Positions 24,950 to 35,473 are shown, counted from the first letter of the stretch. The stretch: DNA of 64,000 bases from DATLYF01 sp035575095 (GCA_035575095.1 DATLYF010000126.1:9690-73689), one strand, 5' to 3'. Numbers and translations are program-made. The notes: a model not told the origin generated them from the letters alone.

Positions 24950-25704
24950 CTGCGCCCATCTTGGTGACCGAAGGCCTGAGCAAGCGCTTCGGGGGCCTGT
25001 GTGCGGTGGATGAGGTCTCGTTGCGCTTTGTGCGCGGCGAGGTCCACGCGATCCTTGGGCCCAACGGCGCCGGCAAGAGCACGCTGGTCAATCTCCTCTC
25101 CGGCGATCTGCTCCCCACGAGCGGCTCGATCCGCTTCGAGGGCCGCGACATCACCCGGCTGCCCGCCTATCGGCGCTCGCAGCTCGGGATCGGACGCAGT
25201 TACCAGAAAACCAATATTTTTCCGAGCTTTACCTGCTTCGAGAACTGCTGGCTCGCGGCGCAGTCGCGGCTCCCCACCTCAATGCGCTTCCTGCGCCCGG
25301 CCCGGCGGCTCAAGTTGATCTGGGAGCGCACCGCGCGCGCCCTTGAGCTCTGCGGCCTCGCGGAGCGGGCTCAGACCGTGGCCTCGGCCATGAGCTATGG
25401 CGAGCAGCGCCAGCTCGAGATCGGCATGGTGCTCGCCACCGAGCCGCGCCTGCTGCTGCTCGATGAACCCATGGCCGGCATGGGCAAGGAGGAGTCCGAG
25501 CGCGTCGTCGCGCTGCTGCGCTCGCTTGCCGGGGACTACACCTTGATCCTCATCGAGCACGACATGGACGCCGTGTTCGCCCTGGCCGATGCGCTCACTG
25601 TCATGGTGAACGGACGGGTGCTCGATAGCGGACCCGTGCTGCAGGTCCGTAACAACATCGCCGTCCAGGAGGCGTATCTGGGCAGCGCCGAGGGGGTTTA
25701 TTGA
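24946..25704 (+). CDS. ABC transporter ATP-binding protein (LivG family)
   Basis: A 252-residue ATPase with Walker A GPNGAGKST, the LivG-typical IGRSYQKTNIFPSFTCFEN region, an ABC signature MSYGEQRQLEIGMVLA and Walker B LLLLDEPMAGM. The switch His is in LIEHDMDAVF. The ATG lies in the four-base overlap with the LivM-type gene. It is one of the two ATPases that drive the aromatic importer. The ABC signature reads SYGEQ rather than SGGEQ, a common variant in LivG. Confidence 0.92.
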   Translation: MTAPILVTEGLSKRFGGLCAVDEVSLRFVRGEVHAILGPNGAGKSTLVNLLSGDLLPTSGSIRFEGRDITRLPAYRRSQLGIGRSYQKTNIFPSFTCFENCWLAAQSRLPTSMRFLRPARRLKLIWERTARALELCGLAERAQTVASAMSYGEQRQLEIGMVLATEPRLLLLDEPMAGMGKEESERVVALLRSLAGDYTLILIEHDMDAVFALADALTVMVNGRVLDSGPVLQVRNNIAVQEAYLGSAEGVY

Positions 25705-25705
25705 G

Positions 25706-26452
25706 ATGACGACTTCTGTGATGACAGCGCAGGCCGCGGCCTGCGATCTCATCGTCGAGGCAAGTGGCCTGCACACCTATTACGGCGCGAGCCACGTCCT
25801 GCACGGCGTGGATTTTCGGGTGAGCCGAGGCGAGACGGTGAGCCTGCTGGGGCGTAACGGCATGGGCAAGACCACAACCCTACGCTCCATCCTGGGCTTC
25901 GTGCCGCCGAAGCAAGGGGTGGTGCGGATCAATGGCCGTGACATGACCGGCGCCAAGCCCTACCAGGTCATCCGCCAGCACATCGCCTACGTGCCCGAAG
26001 GGCGGGGCATCTTTTCCAACCTCACGGTGCGGGAACACCTGCTCATGCCCGCCCGTCCCGGGGCGAATGGGCGCATGAATTGGACCTTCGAGCGGGTCAT
26101 GGACACCTTCCCCCGGCTCTCGGAGCGCCTCAACCACCTGGGTGGACAGCTCTCCGGCGGCGAGCAGCAGATGCTCGCCATCGGACGGGCCCTGATGACC
26201 AACCCCGACCTTCTGATCCTCGACGAGGCGACCGAGGGGCTGGCCCCGCTCATCCGCGAGGAGATCTGGCGCATCATCCGCACCATCAAGGACGACGGCA
26301 TCGCCACTGTGATTGTGGACAAGAACGTGAACGTACTGCTCGGACTGGCCGATCGCAACGTCATCTTGGTCAAGGGGCAGGTGGTGTTCGACGGCTCCAG
26401 CGATGAGCTGCGGGATCAACCCGAGATTCTGGCGCAGCACATCGGGGTCTGA
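25706..26452 (+). CDS. ABC transporter ATP-binding protein (LivF family)
   Basis: A 248-residue ATPase with Walker A GRNGMGKTT, Q-loop region AYVPEGRGIFSNLTVREHLL typical of LivF, the signature LSGGEQQMLAIGRAL and Walker B LLILDEATEGLAP. The usual switch His region reads VIVDKNVNVLL, so the H-loop His is replaced by Lys or Asn, a known feature of this subfamily. The start is one base after the livG-type stop. It completes the importer; a hemerythrin gene follows after 29 bases. Confidence 0.92.
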   Translation: MTTSVMTAQAAACDLIVEASGLHTYYGASHVLHGVDFRVSRGETVSLLGRNGMGKTTTLRSILGFVPPKQGVVRINGRDMTGAKPYQVIRQHIAYVPEGRGIFSNLTVREHLLMPARPGANGRMNWTFERVMDTFPRLSERLNHLGGQLSGGEQQMLAIGRALMTNPDLLILDEATEGLAPLIREEIWRIIRTIKDDGIATVIVDKNVNVLLGLADRNVILVKGQVVFDGSSDELRDQPEILAQHIGV

Positions 26453-26481
26453 GGGTCCTGCCGCAGACGCGGACTAACGAG

Positions 26482-27081
26482 ATGACGAACATGTTCAAGG
26501 CGATCGATATCATTCAGGCAGAACACCGGCGCCTCGCGGCCATGCTCCATTGCTTGGCGAGCGTCCTCCAGGATGTGAAAAAGGGGATGTTAGAGCCCGA
26601 TTTCGAGCTCTTCGAGGCGGTGCTGCATTACGTGGAATCGTTTCTGTACCACTTTCATCATCCCAAGGAAGACAGCTACCTCTTTTGCACGTTGCGGGAG
26701 CGTGTGCCCGAGCTCGACAAGGTCCTCGATCAGTTGGAGGAGGAGCACCAGCACGGTGCCCGCCTGGTCGAACGGTTACGGACCACCCTGGAGGCGTACA
26801 AACGCCATGGCGGCCCGGGGCTCCCCGCGTTCCTGGCAGCGGCAGAGGACTATTACCAATTCGAATACAAGCACATGGCGATGGAGGAGCGGGAGGTTTT
26901 GCCGCTCGCCCGTAAGCGGCTGACCGAGGAGGACAGGGCCAGATTGGATGCCGTATTCATGGCCCACGAAGATCCGCTCTTCGGCGACAAGCCCAAGAAG
27001 GAGTTCGAAACCCTGTACACGGCGATCCTCAACCGGGCGCCAGCACCCCACGGGCTGGGGCTGCGCGCCGACCGCCATTAG
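26482..27081 (+). CDS. Second hemerythrin-domain protein
   Basis: A 199-residue protein, paralogous to the one at 8509 and carrying the same ligand pattern: His15, His59/Glu63 (HHPKED), His89 and His131/Glu135 (HMAME). It has a C-terminal extension of about 35 residues that the first lacks. It lies 29 bases after the livF-type gene and so is probably the last gene of the importer operon. With its paralogue it brackets the O2-using part of the pathway. An O2 or iron handling function for the diiron epoxidase, or O2 sensing, is possible. It could also be a general stress protein. Confidence 0.9.
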   Translation: MTNMFKAIDIIQAEHRRLAAMLHCLASVLQDVKKGMLEPDFELFEAVLHYVESFLYHFHHPKEDSYLFCTLRERVPELDKVLDQLEEEHQHGARLVERLRTTLEAYKRHGGPGLPAFLAAAEDYYQFEYKHMAMEEREVLPLARKRLTEEDRARLDAVFMAHEDPLFGDKPKKEFETLYTAILNRAPAPHGLGLRADRH

Positions 27082-27095
27082 GGCTCTACTCTGCT

Positions 27096-27140
27096 GTGAG
27101 CGACGATGCATGGGCCTTCGTCGCGCCGTATCTGACGCTA
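27096..27140 (+). mobile_element. N-terminal scrap of an IS5-family transposase gene
   Basis: GTG 27096 begins SDDAWAFVAPYLTL, which matches the first residues of IS5/ISL2-type transposases (typically MSDEEWAFVAPYLTLM). After about 15 codons similarity is lost and the HTH and DDE parts are absent. It is a decayed remnant only, at the right-hand border of the benzoate module. The rest of the 249-base gap has nothing I recognise. Confidence 0.5.
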
Positions 27141-27330
27141 CTCATCGGCAGGGGGCGATACATCGAGGACTCTCTCAGGATGGGACTCGATCCTCGGTTG
27201 CCATGCAGGGTGTTTTTCACAAATTGGTATTACCAGACCGGCAAGCCGGTTTGGCTCTAAGCTGCGCCCAGCCTCCTAGACTTAAATCAAATCGAGGGCA
27301 GATTCCCGAGCGAGTTGGATTGGGTGGGCG

Positions 27331-28407
27331 ATGACCAAAAGCGCGCGAAAGGGGTGGTTTAACCGACCAGGTCCTGGAGCCGTGGCGGGTTGCGTCGTGC
27401 TTCTGGTTGCCAGCTTGCTGCTGGTGGGGTGGGGTGCCGGGGTCTTGCAGGCCGGAAAGGCATCGCCCGCTCCAACAGCGACTCCATCGCCTCCCCGGCA
27501 GGCGGTCACAGCCCTTGGTGTGAGGGACGAGATCAAGGCAAGCAAACGGTGGAAGATTGCCTATCTCGTGAAGGTTAGAGAGGAAGCCAGCTTCTATTGG
27601 GCACGGGCGAAGCAAGGGGCCGAAACCGCAGGACGGGATTTCAATGTGGATGTGGCAGTGTTCGCTCCGCCCAAGGCGCAAGAAGATATCGCGGCACAGA
27701 TCAAAGCAATGGATGCCCTCATCCATCAAGGCGAGGTCAATGGCATCATCATCGCTCCGGTGGATACCTACCGCCTGGCGCCGGTAACGGAAAAGGCCAT
27801 CGCGGCTGGGATCCCCGTCATCGTCCATGACACACCTCTTGATGCCAAGGGGCTCCTGACATTTGTAGTATTTGACAACGTGAAGGCCGGGCGGATGCTT
27901 GGTCAGTGGGTAGTTGGACAGCTGGGCGGGCGCGGCGATGTGCTTATCCTGGAGGGCCTGATGGGACACCAGAACGCCATCGAGCGGCGCAATGGGATGC
28001 TAGAAGGCCTGCGGGTGGGTGATATCAATGTCCTGGGCCTCCAATCGGGCCGTTGGCTGCGGGGCGAGGCACGGCGCATCACCAGGGCTTGGCTGCGTCA
28101 GTTTCCCCGGGTCGATGCCATCCTGGCTGCCGGTGATGATATGGCATTGGGGGCGGCCGAGGTGGTAGCCGAGGCGCATCGGGAGGGCATCATCATCACC
28201 GGCTTTGATGGCAACCGGGATGCCTTGGTGGCCATTGGAGAAGGGCGATTGCACGCCACCATTGACCAGGTGCCGGAACGGCTGGCAAGGCTCGCAGTGC
28301 AATTGATGGTCCGCCATCTCGAGACCGGCGAGACCTTTCCCCAGACTCTGCTGTGGAGCGATATTCAACTGATCACCCAAGACAATATCGCCCGGTTCCT
28401 GCCATAG
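27331..28407 (+). CDS. Periplasmic sugar-binding-type protein, partner of a nucleotide cyclase
   Basis: The 358-residue protein has an N-terminal hydrophobic segment (about residues 18-36) ending in a possible AxA site, then a Pro/Ala/Thr-rich linker and a RbsB-type periplasmic binding domain. That domain shows VNGIIIAPVDTYRLAPVTEKA and PVIVHDTPLDA; later IERRNGMLEGL, DAILAAGDDMALGAAE and GFDGNRDALVAIGEG. No ABC permease or ATPase of the matching (rbs) type is nearby. Instead the next gene, 42 bases on, encodes a membrane cyclase with an extracytoplasmic sensor domain. A sensory partner role, presenting a ligand to the cyclase, is therefore more likely than transport. The ligand is unknown. 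Confidence 0.85.
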   Translation: MTKSARKGWFNRPGPGAVAGCVVLLVASLLLVGWGAGVLQAGKASPAPTATPSPPRQAVTALGVRDEIKASKRWKIAYLVKVREEASFYWARAKQGAETAGRDFNVDVAVFAPPKAQEDIAAQIKAMDALIHQGEVNGIIIAPVDTYRLAPVTEKAIAAGIPVIVHDTPLDAKGLLTFVVFDNVKAGRMLGQWVVGQLGGRGDVLILEGLMGHQNAIERRNGMLEGLRVGDINVLGLQSGRWLRGEARRITRAWLRQFPRVDAILAAGDDMALGAAEVVAEAHREGIIITGFDGNRDALVAIGEGRLHATIDQVPERLARLAVQLMVRHLETGETFPQTLLWSDIQLITQDNIARFLP

Positions 28408-28435
28408 CTCCCAGCCCCTGCCATAGCTCCCAGCC
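28398..28435 (+). repeat. Perfect 19-base tandem duplication over the stop codon
   Basis: CCTGCCATAGCTCCCAGCC occurs at 28398-28416 and again at 28417-28435. The first copy contains the stop codon of the binding-protein gene. The duplication lengthens the spacer to the cyclase gene from about 23 to 42 bases and looks recent. Confidence 0.9.
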
Positions 28436-28449
28436 AGTGAGCGATCGCC

Positions 28450-30549
28450 ATGAAATGGGTTGTAACCTTGTTCAGGCAGGAGAGCTCCCTCAGCCGGCGG
28501 CTGCACCGGCGCGTCATTCTGCTGGGCTTTATCGCCGTTGTGGGGCTGGTCATCGCCATCGTGGTTGGCCTGCTCGGTACCTTGGATCGGCTAGAGCGAC
28601 AGCTTCGCGAGACTGGGATAATGGCAGTCCACGCCTTTGATTTCCACCTGCTCGAGGTCAAGAGCGATCTGATCGCAACCGGTGAAGCGCTGAGTGAGGC
28701 CGATGATCCGGGCGCTGTCCTGCGCCACCTGATCGCTCGCAGGCCCACCCTCTTTGAGCTGCTGCTAATCGACTCTCAAGGCAGGGTGCTGGTGCAGCGC
28801 CATCGGGTGGGCAGGCCCGATCTGACAGAGGTGGCTAAACAGCCGTGGCTGGACACCGTTCGGGCTGGCGAGCTCTATCTCGGCCCGGTGGATTTCGGGG
28901 AATTCAGCGTACCGACCGTGAACCTGGCTGTTCCCGTCGCCGATAAGCTGGGCGTGTTTGCGGCCACGCTGGTGGCCAGGTTTGATCTGACCACCTTGTG
29001 GAATATTGCCATCGGGCTGCGGGTTGGCGAGACCGGCTATGTCTATATCACCGATCAAGTGGGCCAATTGGTGGCCTACCGCAACCTGCGCTTCCTGCAT
29101 AGCGGGATCACTATGGAAAAACGGGTGGGCGCCACGCCCTGGGCCATCGCCGATGGTGGACTCCATGTCTATACCGGCCTCGGTGGCGCCCCGGTGATTG
29201 CCCTGGGGATGCCGTTCGAGCTGGCCCCGTGGTTTGCCATCGTCGAGCAACCGCTGGTGGAGGCCCTGGGCCCCTTCGTGCTGCGCTCGCTGGGGCTATT
29301 GGCTGCCTTGGTGCTGGCCGGTCTGCTGGTCAACAGTATTGCGCATTTCACCCGCCATAAGATTCTGTTCCCGTTGAGACTGCTGCAGCAAGGGGTGGAG
29401 CAGCTGCAGGCCGGTGATCTCAGTGCCCGCACGGAGCTGCCGCCAGGATATGGCGAGCTGAGCCAACTGGCGGGTGCCTTCGACCAGATGGCCGCGCGGC
29501 TCCAGGAACGCGAGGAGCAATTGCGCCAGTCTCTGGCCGAGGTCACAGCGCTCAAGAACCTGCTCGACAACATCTTCGCCTCCATCGTCAGCGGAGTCAT
29601 CACCACGGACCTGCACGGGAGAATCACTCTGTGTAACCTGGCCGCCTTGCATATCCTGGGATATCGACAGGCTGCTGAGCTCGTGGGACAGAATATGGCT
29701 GAGCTTTTTCCTCCCTTAGGGGAGACGCTGTTACCCCACTTCTTTAAGGTTTGCCAAACGGATAAGCCGGTGATCGGCCTCGAAGTGAGCCCCACCCTGC
29801 CGCAGCGCGGTCCCGTGCACCTGCGCTTCAATCTCTCCGCCCTTAGAGGTTTCAATCAACTCCAGGGTGTGGCCATCGTCCTCGATGACGTGACGGATAT
29901 GAGACGCATGGAGGCCCAGCGGCGCCTGCTGGAGCACATGGTCTCGCCCGTGATCCTGAATCAAATCGATCCTGAGCGTCTCGCGCTGGGCGGCAAACGC
30001 ATGGAGATCACCACGCTTTTTGCCGATATCCATGGCTTTACGAGCATCAGCGAGCAACTGAGTCCAGAGGATCTGGTCGGGTTGCTCAACCGGTATCTCG
30101 CGGCGATGGCCAACGCTGTGCTGGCTGAGGAAGGGAGCATCGATAAATTCTTGGGGGATGCGGTCATGGCCTGGTTCAATGCCCCGCTCCCTCAGAGCGA
30201 TCATGTCCTGCGAGCGGTGCGTGCGGCGCTGGGGATTCGCGATGCGATCCACGCCCTGCATCAGGAGCTATCCCCCATCTTCCGGCTCTCCCTTGGCGTC
30301 GGGATTCATGTCGGCGAGGCGGTGCTCGGGCTAATCGGCTCGGAGGAGCGCATGGAGTACACTGCCATCGGCGACGATGTGAACATCGCCAAGCGCATCC
30401 AGGAGTACACCGGGCTCGATCAGATCCTGATCAGCGCCGCAGTCTATGCCCGCGTGCAGGAGCACATCTCGGTACGCCCAGGGACCGTGATCCAGGTCAA
30501 GGGCAAGCAGAAACCGCTCGAAGTGTATGAAGTCCTCGGCTTGAAGTGA
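28450..30549 (+). CDS. Membrane-bound class III adenylate/guanylate cyclase with dCache, HAMP and PAS domains
   Basis: The 699-residue protein has TM1 at about 23-44, an extracytoplasmic dCache-like domain (LLIDSQGRVLVQRHRVG; GETGYVYITDQVGQLVAYRN), TM2 at about 277-300 and HAMP. A PAS domain follows (NIFASIVSGVITTDLHGRIT) and then a class III cyclase domain. Metal Asp526 and Asp570, the Lys566 that reads adenine, Thr638 at the other base-selecting position, and Asn645/Arg649 of the transition-state pair are all present. This favours cAMP production. The preceding binding-protein gene suggests ligand input through the dCache domain. It may link solute sensing to cAMP-dependent control of catabolism. 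Confidence 0.9.
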   Translation: MKWVVTLFRQESSLSRRLHRRVILLGFIAVVGLVIAIVVGLLGTLDRLERQLRETGIMAVHAFDFHLLEVKSDLIATGEALSEADDPGAVLRHLIARRPTLFELLLIDSQGRVLVQRHRVGRPDLTEVAKQPWLDTVRAGELYLGPVDFGEFSVPTVNLAVPVADKLGVFAATLVARFDLTTLWNIAIGLRVGETGYVYITDQVGQLVAYRNLRFLHSGITMEKRVGATPWAIADGGLHVYTGLGGAPVIALGMPFELAPWFAIVEQPLVEALGPFVLRSLGLLAALVLAGLLVNSIAHFTRHKILFPLRLLQQGVEQLQAGDLSARTELPPGYGELSQLAGAFDQMAARLQEREEQLRQSLAEVTALKNLLDNIFASIVSGVITTDLHGRITLCNLAALHILGYRQAAELVGQNMAELFPPLGETLLPHFFKVCQTDKPVIGLEVSPTLPQRGPVHLRFNLSALRGFNQLQGVAIVLDDVTDMRRMEAQRRLLEHMVSPVILNQIDPERLALGGKRMEITTLFADIHGFTSISEQLSPEDLVGLLNRYLAAMANAVLAEEGSIDKFLGDAVMAWFNAPLPQSDHVLRAVRAALGIRDAIHALHQELSPIFRLSLGVGIHVGEAVLGLIGSEERMEYTAIGDDVNIAKRIQEYTGLDQILISAAVYARVQEHISVRPGTVIQVKGKQKPLEVYEVLGLK

Positions 30550-30798
30550 AGGCAACCTGAATTGCAGCCTATACGGCTGTAACTGGGAGACTGCACGGCC
30601 AGGCGGTTGTCACAGAAATCCGAGGCTGGGAACCACGCCCGAAGTACGCCGCCGCAGTTGATGGCTATGCGGACGAAATCCATGAGGCGCTGTGGCTAGC
30701 AAACTGCCGAGGTTCGAACCACCGGCATCGATACCTCGACAGGAGGACCAGCGTTCGGTGCCCTCAAGCGTTCCGAGCACCGTCCATTGATTTATTAG

Positions 30799-30871
30799 TG
30801 GGCCCTGAAGGATTCGAACCTTCAACCAAGGGATTATGAGTCCCCTGCTCTGACCGTTGAGCTAAGGGCCC
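30799..30871 (-). tRNA. tRNA-Ile2 (anticodon CAU, lysidine-modified type)
   Basis: The minus strand folds into a full cloverleaf of 73 bases: acceptor GGGCCCU/AGGGCCC, D arm GCUC/GAGC, anticodon loop CUCAUAA with CAU, T arm GAAGG-UUCGAAU-CCUUC, discriminator A. CCA is not encoded. The UUAGCUCA start and CUCAUAA loop match tRNA-Ile2, in which C34 becomes lysidine to read AUA, and not elongator or initiator tRNA-Met. It lies just downstream of rpoD on the same strand and has its own promoter. Confidence 0.95.
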
Positions 30872-30882
30872 GCAAAGGCGGG

Positions 30883-30911
30883 AGTATAGCGGCGCCGCCA
30901 TACCCCGCCAA
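30883..30911 (-). promoter_or_regulatory. Promoter of tRNA-Ile inside the rpoD trailer
   Basis: On the minus strand -35 TTGGCG (complement of 30906-30911), a 17-base spacer and -10 TATACT (complement of 30883-30888), 11 bases before the tRNA 5' end. The -35 lies in the loop and arm of the rpoD trailer hairpin. Confidence 0.55.
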
Positions 30912-30923
30912 GCCAATGCGGGG

Positions 30924-30924
<1 letters not shown>
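30902..30924 (-). terminator. Hairpin at the rpoD stop codon
   Basis: ACCCCGC (30902-30908) pairs with GCGGGGT (30918-30924), a seven-pair stem directly at the rpoD stop. No U-tract follows on the minus strand, so it may stabilise the mRNA end or terminate only weakly. Confidence 0.4.
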
Positions 30925-32783
<1,859 letters not shown>

Positions 32784-32874
32784 GACCTTCCGTTACACCC
32801 AAGAGTAAAAACATAGAAATGAACTGGAAAAGATAGCATGATTGCTGATCTTTGCCCAAGATTTGCGCAGATTC

Positions 32875-34626
32875 TCAACTGGTCTGACCGCTTCGCCCCA
32901 GATTGCGCAGAGCCTCCCGTTCCTCGTCGCTAAGTTCGCCTGGCCTGCTCTTGCGCAAGGCCCGTTCCACGAGGGGGTTGTTGCGCTGCCGCTCGCCTTC
33001 CAGGCGCTGCAGGGCGCCGAGAAACTCCGCCTGATAGAGCTCTTCCGGAACCTCCGGCTGCCAGCGCGCCAGTTTCTGCAAGGCGGCGCCGGTATCCGTG
33101 TCCCGGTAGCGTTCCAGCAGGGCCGCGGCATTCATATGGGGATGCTGCTGCAATAATTCAATCAGCTCGATCAGCAACGGCAGACCTGGCAGTGCGATGC
33201 CGCGCAGCCGCTCCGTGTCGCCGGCCTGTTGCGCCAGTTCCGGGCGGTTCAGCAACAACGCCATGGCCAGGCGCACCGGCGTGCGGGTAAACATCGCTGC
33301 GCGCTGAGGGGCGCCGGACTTGGTCGGTGCGGCACCTAACCCCAGACGGCGGGCGATGGCGGTCACCTCGGTTTGAGCCAGTTGCGCCAAGCGCTGCACC
33401 ATCAGGTCGCGAAACACACTATCAGGTAATTTGGCCAACAGCGGCCGTGCCAGTTCCACCAGCCGGGCGCGGCCGTCCAGGCTGCCCATGTCCACCTGTC
33501 GGCCGAGGCGTTCGAACAGGTAGTCGGACAGCGGCTGGGCCGCGCCCAGGCGGCGCTCGAAGCCTGCGCGCCCTTCCTGGCGCACCAGGGTGTCGGGGTC
33601 CTCGCCTTCCGGCAGGAACAGAAAGCCCGCCTGGCGCCCGTCGCGGATCTGCGGCAGCACGTTTTCCAGGGCGCGCCAGGCAGCCTCGCGGCCGGCACGA
33701 TCGCCGTCGAAGCAGAACACGATGTCACGGGTGAGGCGGAACAGCTTGTCGATGTGCTCGGCGGTGGTGGCGGTGCCAAGGGTGGCGACGGCGTAGGGGA
33801 GGCCGTGCTGGGCCAGGGCCACCACGTCCATATAGCCCTCCACCACCACCAGTCGGGTGAGCTGGCGCTGGGCCATGCGCGCCTCATATAGGCCGTACAG
33901 CTCCCGTCCCTTGTGGAAGATGGGGGTTTCCGGCGAGTTCAGGTACTTGGGGGTGGCGTCGTCCAGGGTGCGGCCGCCGAAAGCGATGACCCGGCCGCGG
34001 CGGTCGCGGATGGGGAACATGATGCGCTCACGGAAGCGGTCGTAATGACCGCCGCCCGGTTTCTCGATCACCAGCCCCGCCGCCAGCAGGACCTTGAGAG
34101 AGAAGCCGCGGGCGGTCAAGGTGCGCAGCAGGTTGTCCCAGCCCGGGGGCGCGTAGCCGATGCCGAAGGTTCTGGCGATGTCGCCGCTTACCCCGCGCCC
34201 GCGCAGATAGTCCACCGCCCGCTGCCGCTCCGGGTGCTCGCGCAGCTGGCGGCGGAAGAACTGATCGGCCTGTTCCAGCACCGCCAGCAGCTCCTGCTGG
34301 GGGTCTGTGTCGCTCTCGGGAGCAGCGGTGTGCGGCAGTTCCAGCCCGGCCAGCCGCGCCAGTTCCTCCACCGCTTCGGGGAAGGCGAGGCGCTCGTAGT
34401 CCATGAGAAAGCTGATGGCGTTGCCGTGGGCGCCGCAGCCGAAGCAGTGGTAGAACTGCTTGCTCGGGCTGACGGTGAAGGAGGGGGTCTTCTCGCTGTG
34501 GAACGGACAGCAGGCGACGAACTCGCGCCCGGCCCGCTTGAGCGGCACGCGGCTGTCGATCAGCTCGACGATGTCGAGGCGACCGAGCAGGTGATCCAAA
34601 AAATCCTGGGGAATGCGGCCGGCCAT
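32875..34626 (-). CDS. dnaG: DNA primase
   Basis: The 583-residue protein has the CHC2 zinc finger (Cys40, His43, Cys61, Cys64), the RNA-polymerase-like core with the TOPRIM motif VVVEGYMDVVALAQHG and CFDGDRAGREAAWRAL, and a C-terminal DnaB-binding domain. It makes primers for replication. I chose the ATG at 34626 (MAGRIPQDFLDHL), the normal family start; the open frame upstream adds 23 unrelated residues. It lies between yqeY and rpoD in the macromolecular-synthesis group. Confidence 0.97.
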   Translation of the reverse strand: MAGRIPQDFLDHLLGRLDIVELIDSRVPLKRAGREFVACCPFHSEKTPSFTVSPSKQFYHCFGCGAHGNAISFLMDYERLAFPEAVEELARLAGLELPHTAAPESDTDPQQELLAVLEQADQFFRRQLREHPERQRAVDYLRGRGVSGDIARTFGIGYAPPGWDNLLRTLTARGFSLKVLLAAGLVIEKPGGGHYDRFRERIMFPIRDRRGRVIAFGGRTLDDATPKYLNSPETPIFHKGRELYGLYEARMAQRQLTRLVVVEGYMDVVALAQHGLPYAVATLGTATTAEHIDKLFRLTRDIVFCFDGDRAGREAAWRALENVLPQIRDGRQAGFLFLPEGEDPDTLVRQEGRAGFERRLGAAQPLSDYLFERLGRQVDMGSLDGRARLVELARPLLAKLPDSVFRDLMVQRLAQLAQTEVTAIARRLGLGAAPTKSGAPQRAAMFTRTPVRLAMALLLNRPELAQQAGDTERLRGIALPGLPLLIELIELLQQHPHMNAAALLERYRDTDTGAALQKLARWQPEVPEELYQAEFLGALQRLEGERQRNNPLVERALRKSRPGELSDEEREALRNLGRSGQTS

Positions 34627-34716
34627 GGGGCAAAGCTTAGGCGATAGCAGGACGAACTGCAGGACCGCACGGGGTGTCCGTGCGGCGCGGCGCATTCACT
34701 ATGGCCGCCCGCTGGC

Positions 34717-35163
34717 TCAGCCGCCGAGGCGGCTCTTGATGCGGGCGCTGACCGCTGCCATATCGGCCCGGCCCTGAGCTTCGGCCTTGACCTTGGCCAT
34801 GACCTTGCCCATGTCCTTGACGGACTGGGCGCCGGTTGCGGCGATGGCGGCCGCGATCAGAGCATCCAGCTCGGCGTCGCTCAGCGCGGCGGGCATATAA
34901 CCCTGGATCACCGCGGCCTCGATGCGCTCCTTGGCCGCCAGATCCTCGCGTGCGGCGGCCTCGTATTGGGCGATGGACTCGCGGCGCTGTTTGAGCATCT
35001 TGTCGAGCACCGCCACCACCTGAGCATCGTCCAGGGTGATACGCTCGTCCACCTCGCGCTGCTTGATGGCGGCCAGGATCAGGCGGATGGCCGCCAGGCG
35101 CTCCTTGTCCTGGGCGCGCATGGCGGACTTCATGTCGTCTTGGATGCGGTCTTTGAGGGACAT
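34717..35163 (-). CDS. yqeY: GatB/YqeY domain-containing protein
   Basis: A 148-residue single GatB/YqeY domain protein starting MSLKDRIQDDMKSAMRAQDK. The characteristic REVDERITLDDAQVVAVLDK and IQGYMPAALSDAELDALI are present, ending VSARIKSRLGG. The domain is the tail domain of the amidotransferase subunit GatB, here as a free protein of unclear, probably tRNA-related function. It sits between rpsU and dnaG, a common insertion in this operon. The start is set at ATG 35163; an upstream in-frame ATG adds seven residues without family support. Confidence 0.93.
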   Translation of the reverse strand: MSLKDRIQDDMKSAMRAQDKERLAAIRLILAAIKQREVDERITLDDAQVVAVLDKMLKQRRESIAQYEAAAREDLAAKERIEAAVIQGYMPAALSDAELDALIAAAIAATGAQSVKDMGKVMAKVKAEAQGRADMAAVSARIKSRLGG

Positions 35164-35203
35164 GTGGGGGCCTGTAAACCGCAAAGAGACAAGCCGTGGC
35201 CGC

Positions 35204-35419
35204 TCAGTACAGGCGGGTGCGCCGGGCGTTTTCGCGGGCCAGCTTCTTCAGATGGCGCTTGACGGCAGCGGCGGCCTTGCGCTTACGCTCCTGGGTAGGC
35301 TTCTCGTAGAATTCGCGGCGGCGTACCTCGGACAGCACACCGGCCTTCTCGCAGGAGCGCTTGAAGCGGCGCAGGGCGATGTCGAACGGCTCGTTCTCTT
35401 TGACTTTTACAGAAGGCAT
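35204..35419 (-). CDS. rpsU: 30S ribosomal protein S21
   Basis: The 71-residue basic protein [20 protein letters not shown] and [20 protein letters not shown] is a full-length S21. It is first in the rpsU-yqeY-dnaG-rpoD group. A good promoter lies upstream on the minus strand, and GAGGTGATGG before the start gives a ribosome site. Confidence 0.98.
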   Translation of the reverse strand: MPSVKVKENEPFDIALRRFKRSCEKAGVLSEVRRREFYEKPTQERKRKAAAAVKRHLKKLARENARRTRLY

Positions 35420-35473
35420 TAAACCATCACCTCGGTCTTGGAAAGTTCAGGGGTGCCAATAAATAAGCTGCTC

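Noticed and set aside
30705..30725. GAGGTTCGAACC stretch resembling a tRNA T-arm left of tRNA-Ile
   Set aside because: No matching acceptor, anticodon or D arm around it, and no extended identity with the tRNA that would indicate an att repeat.
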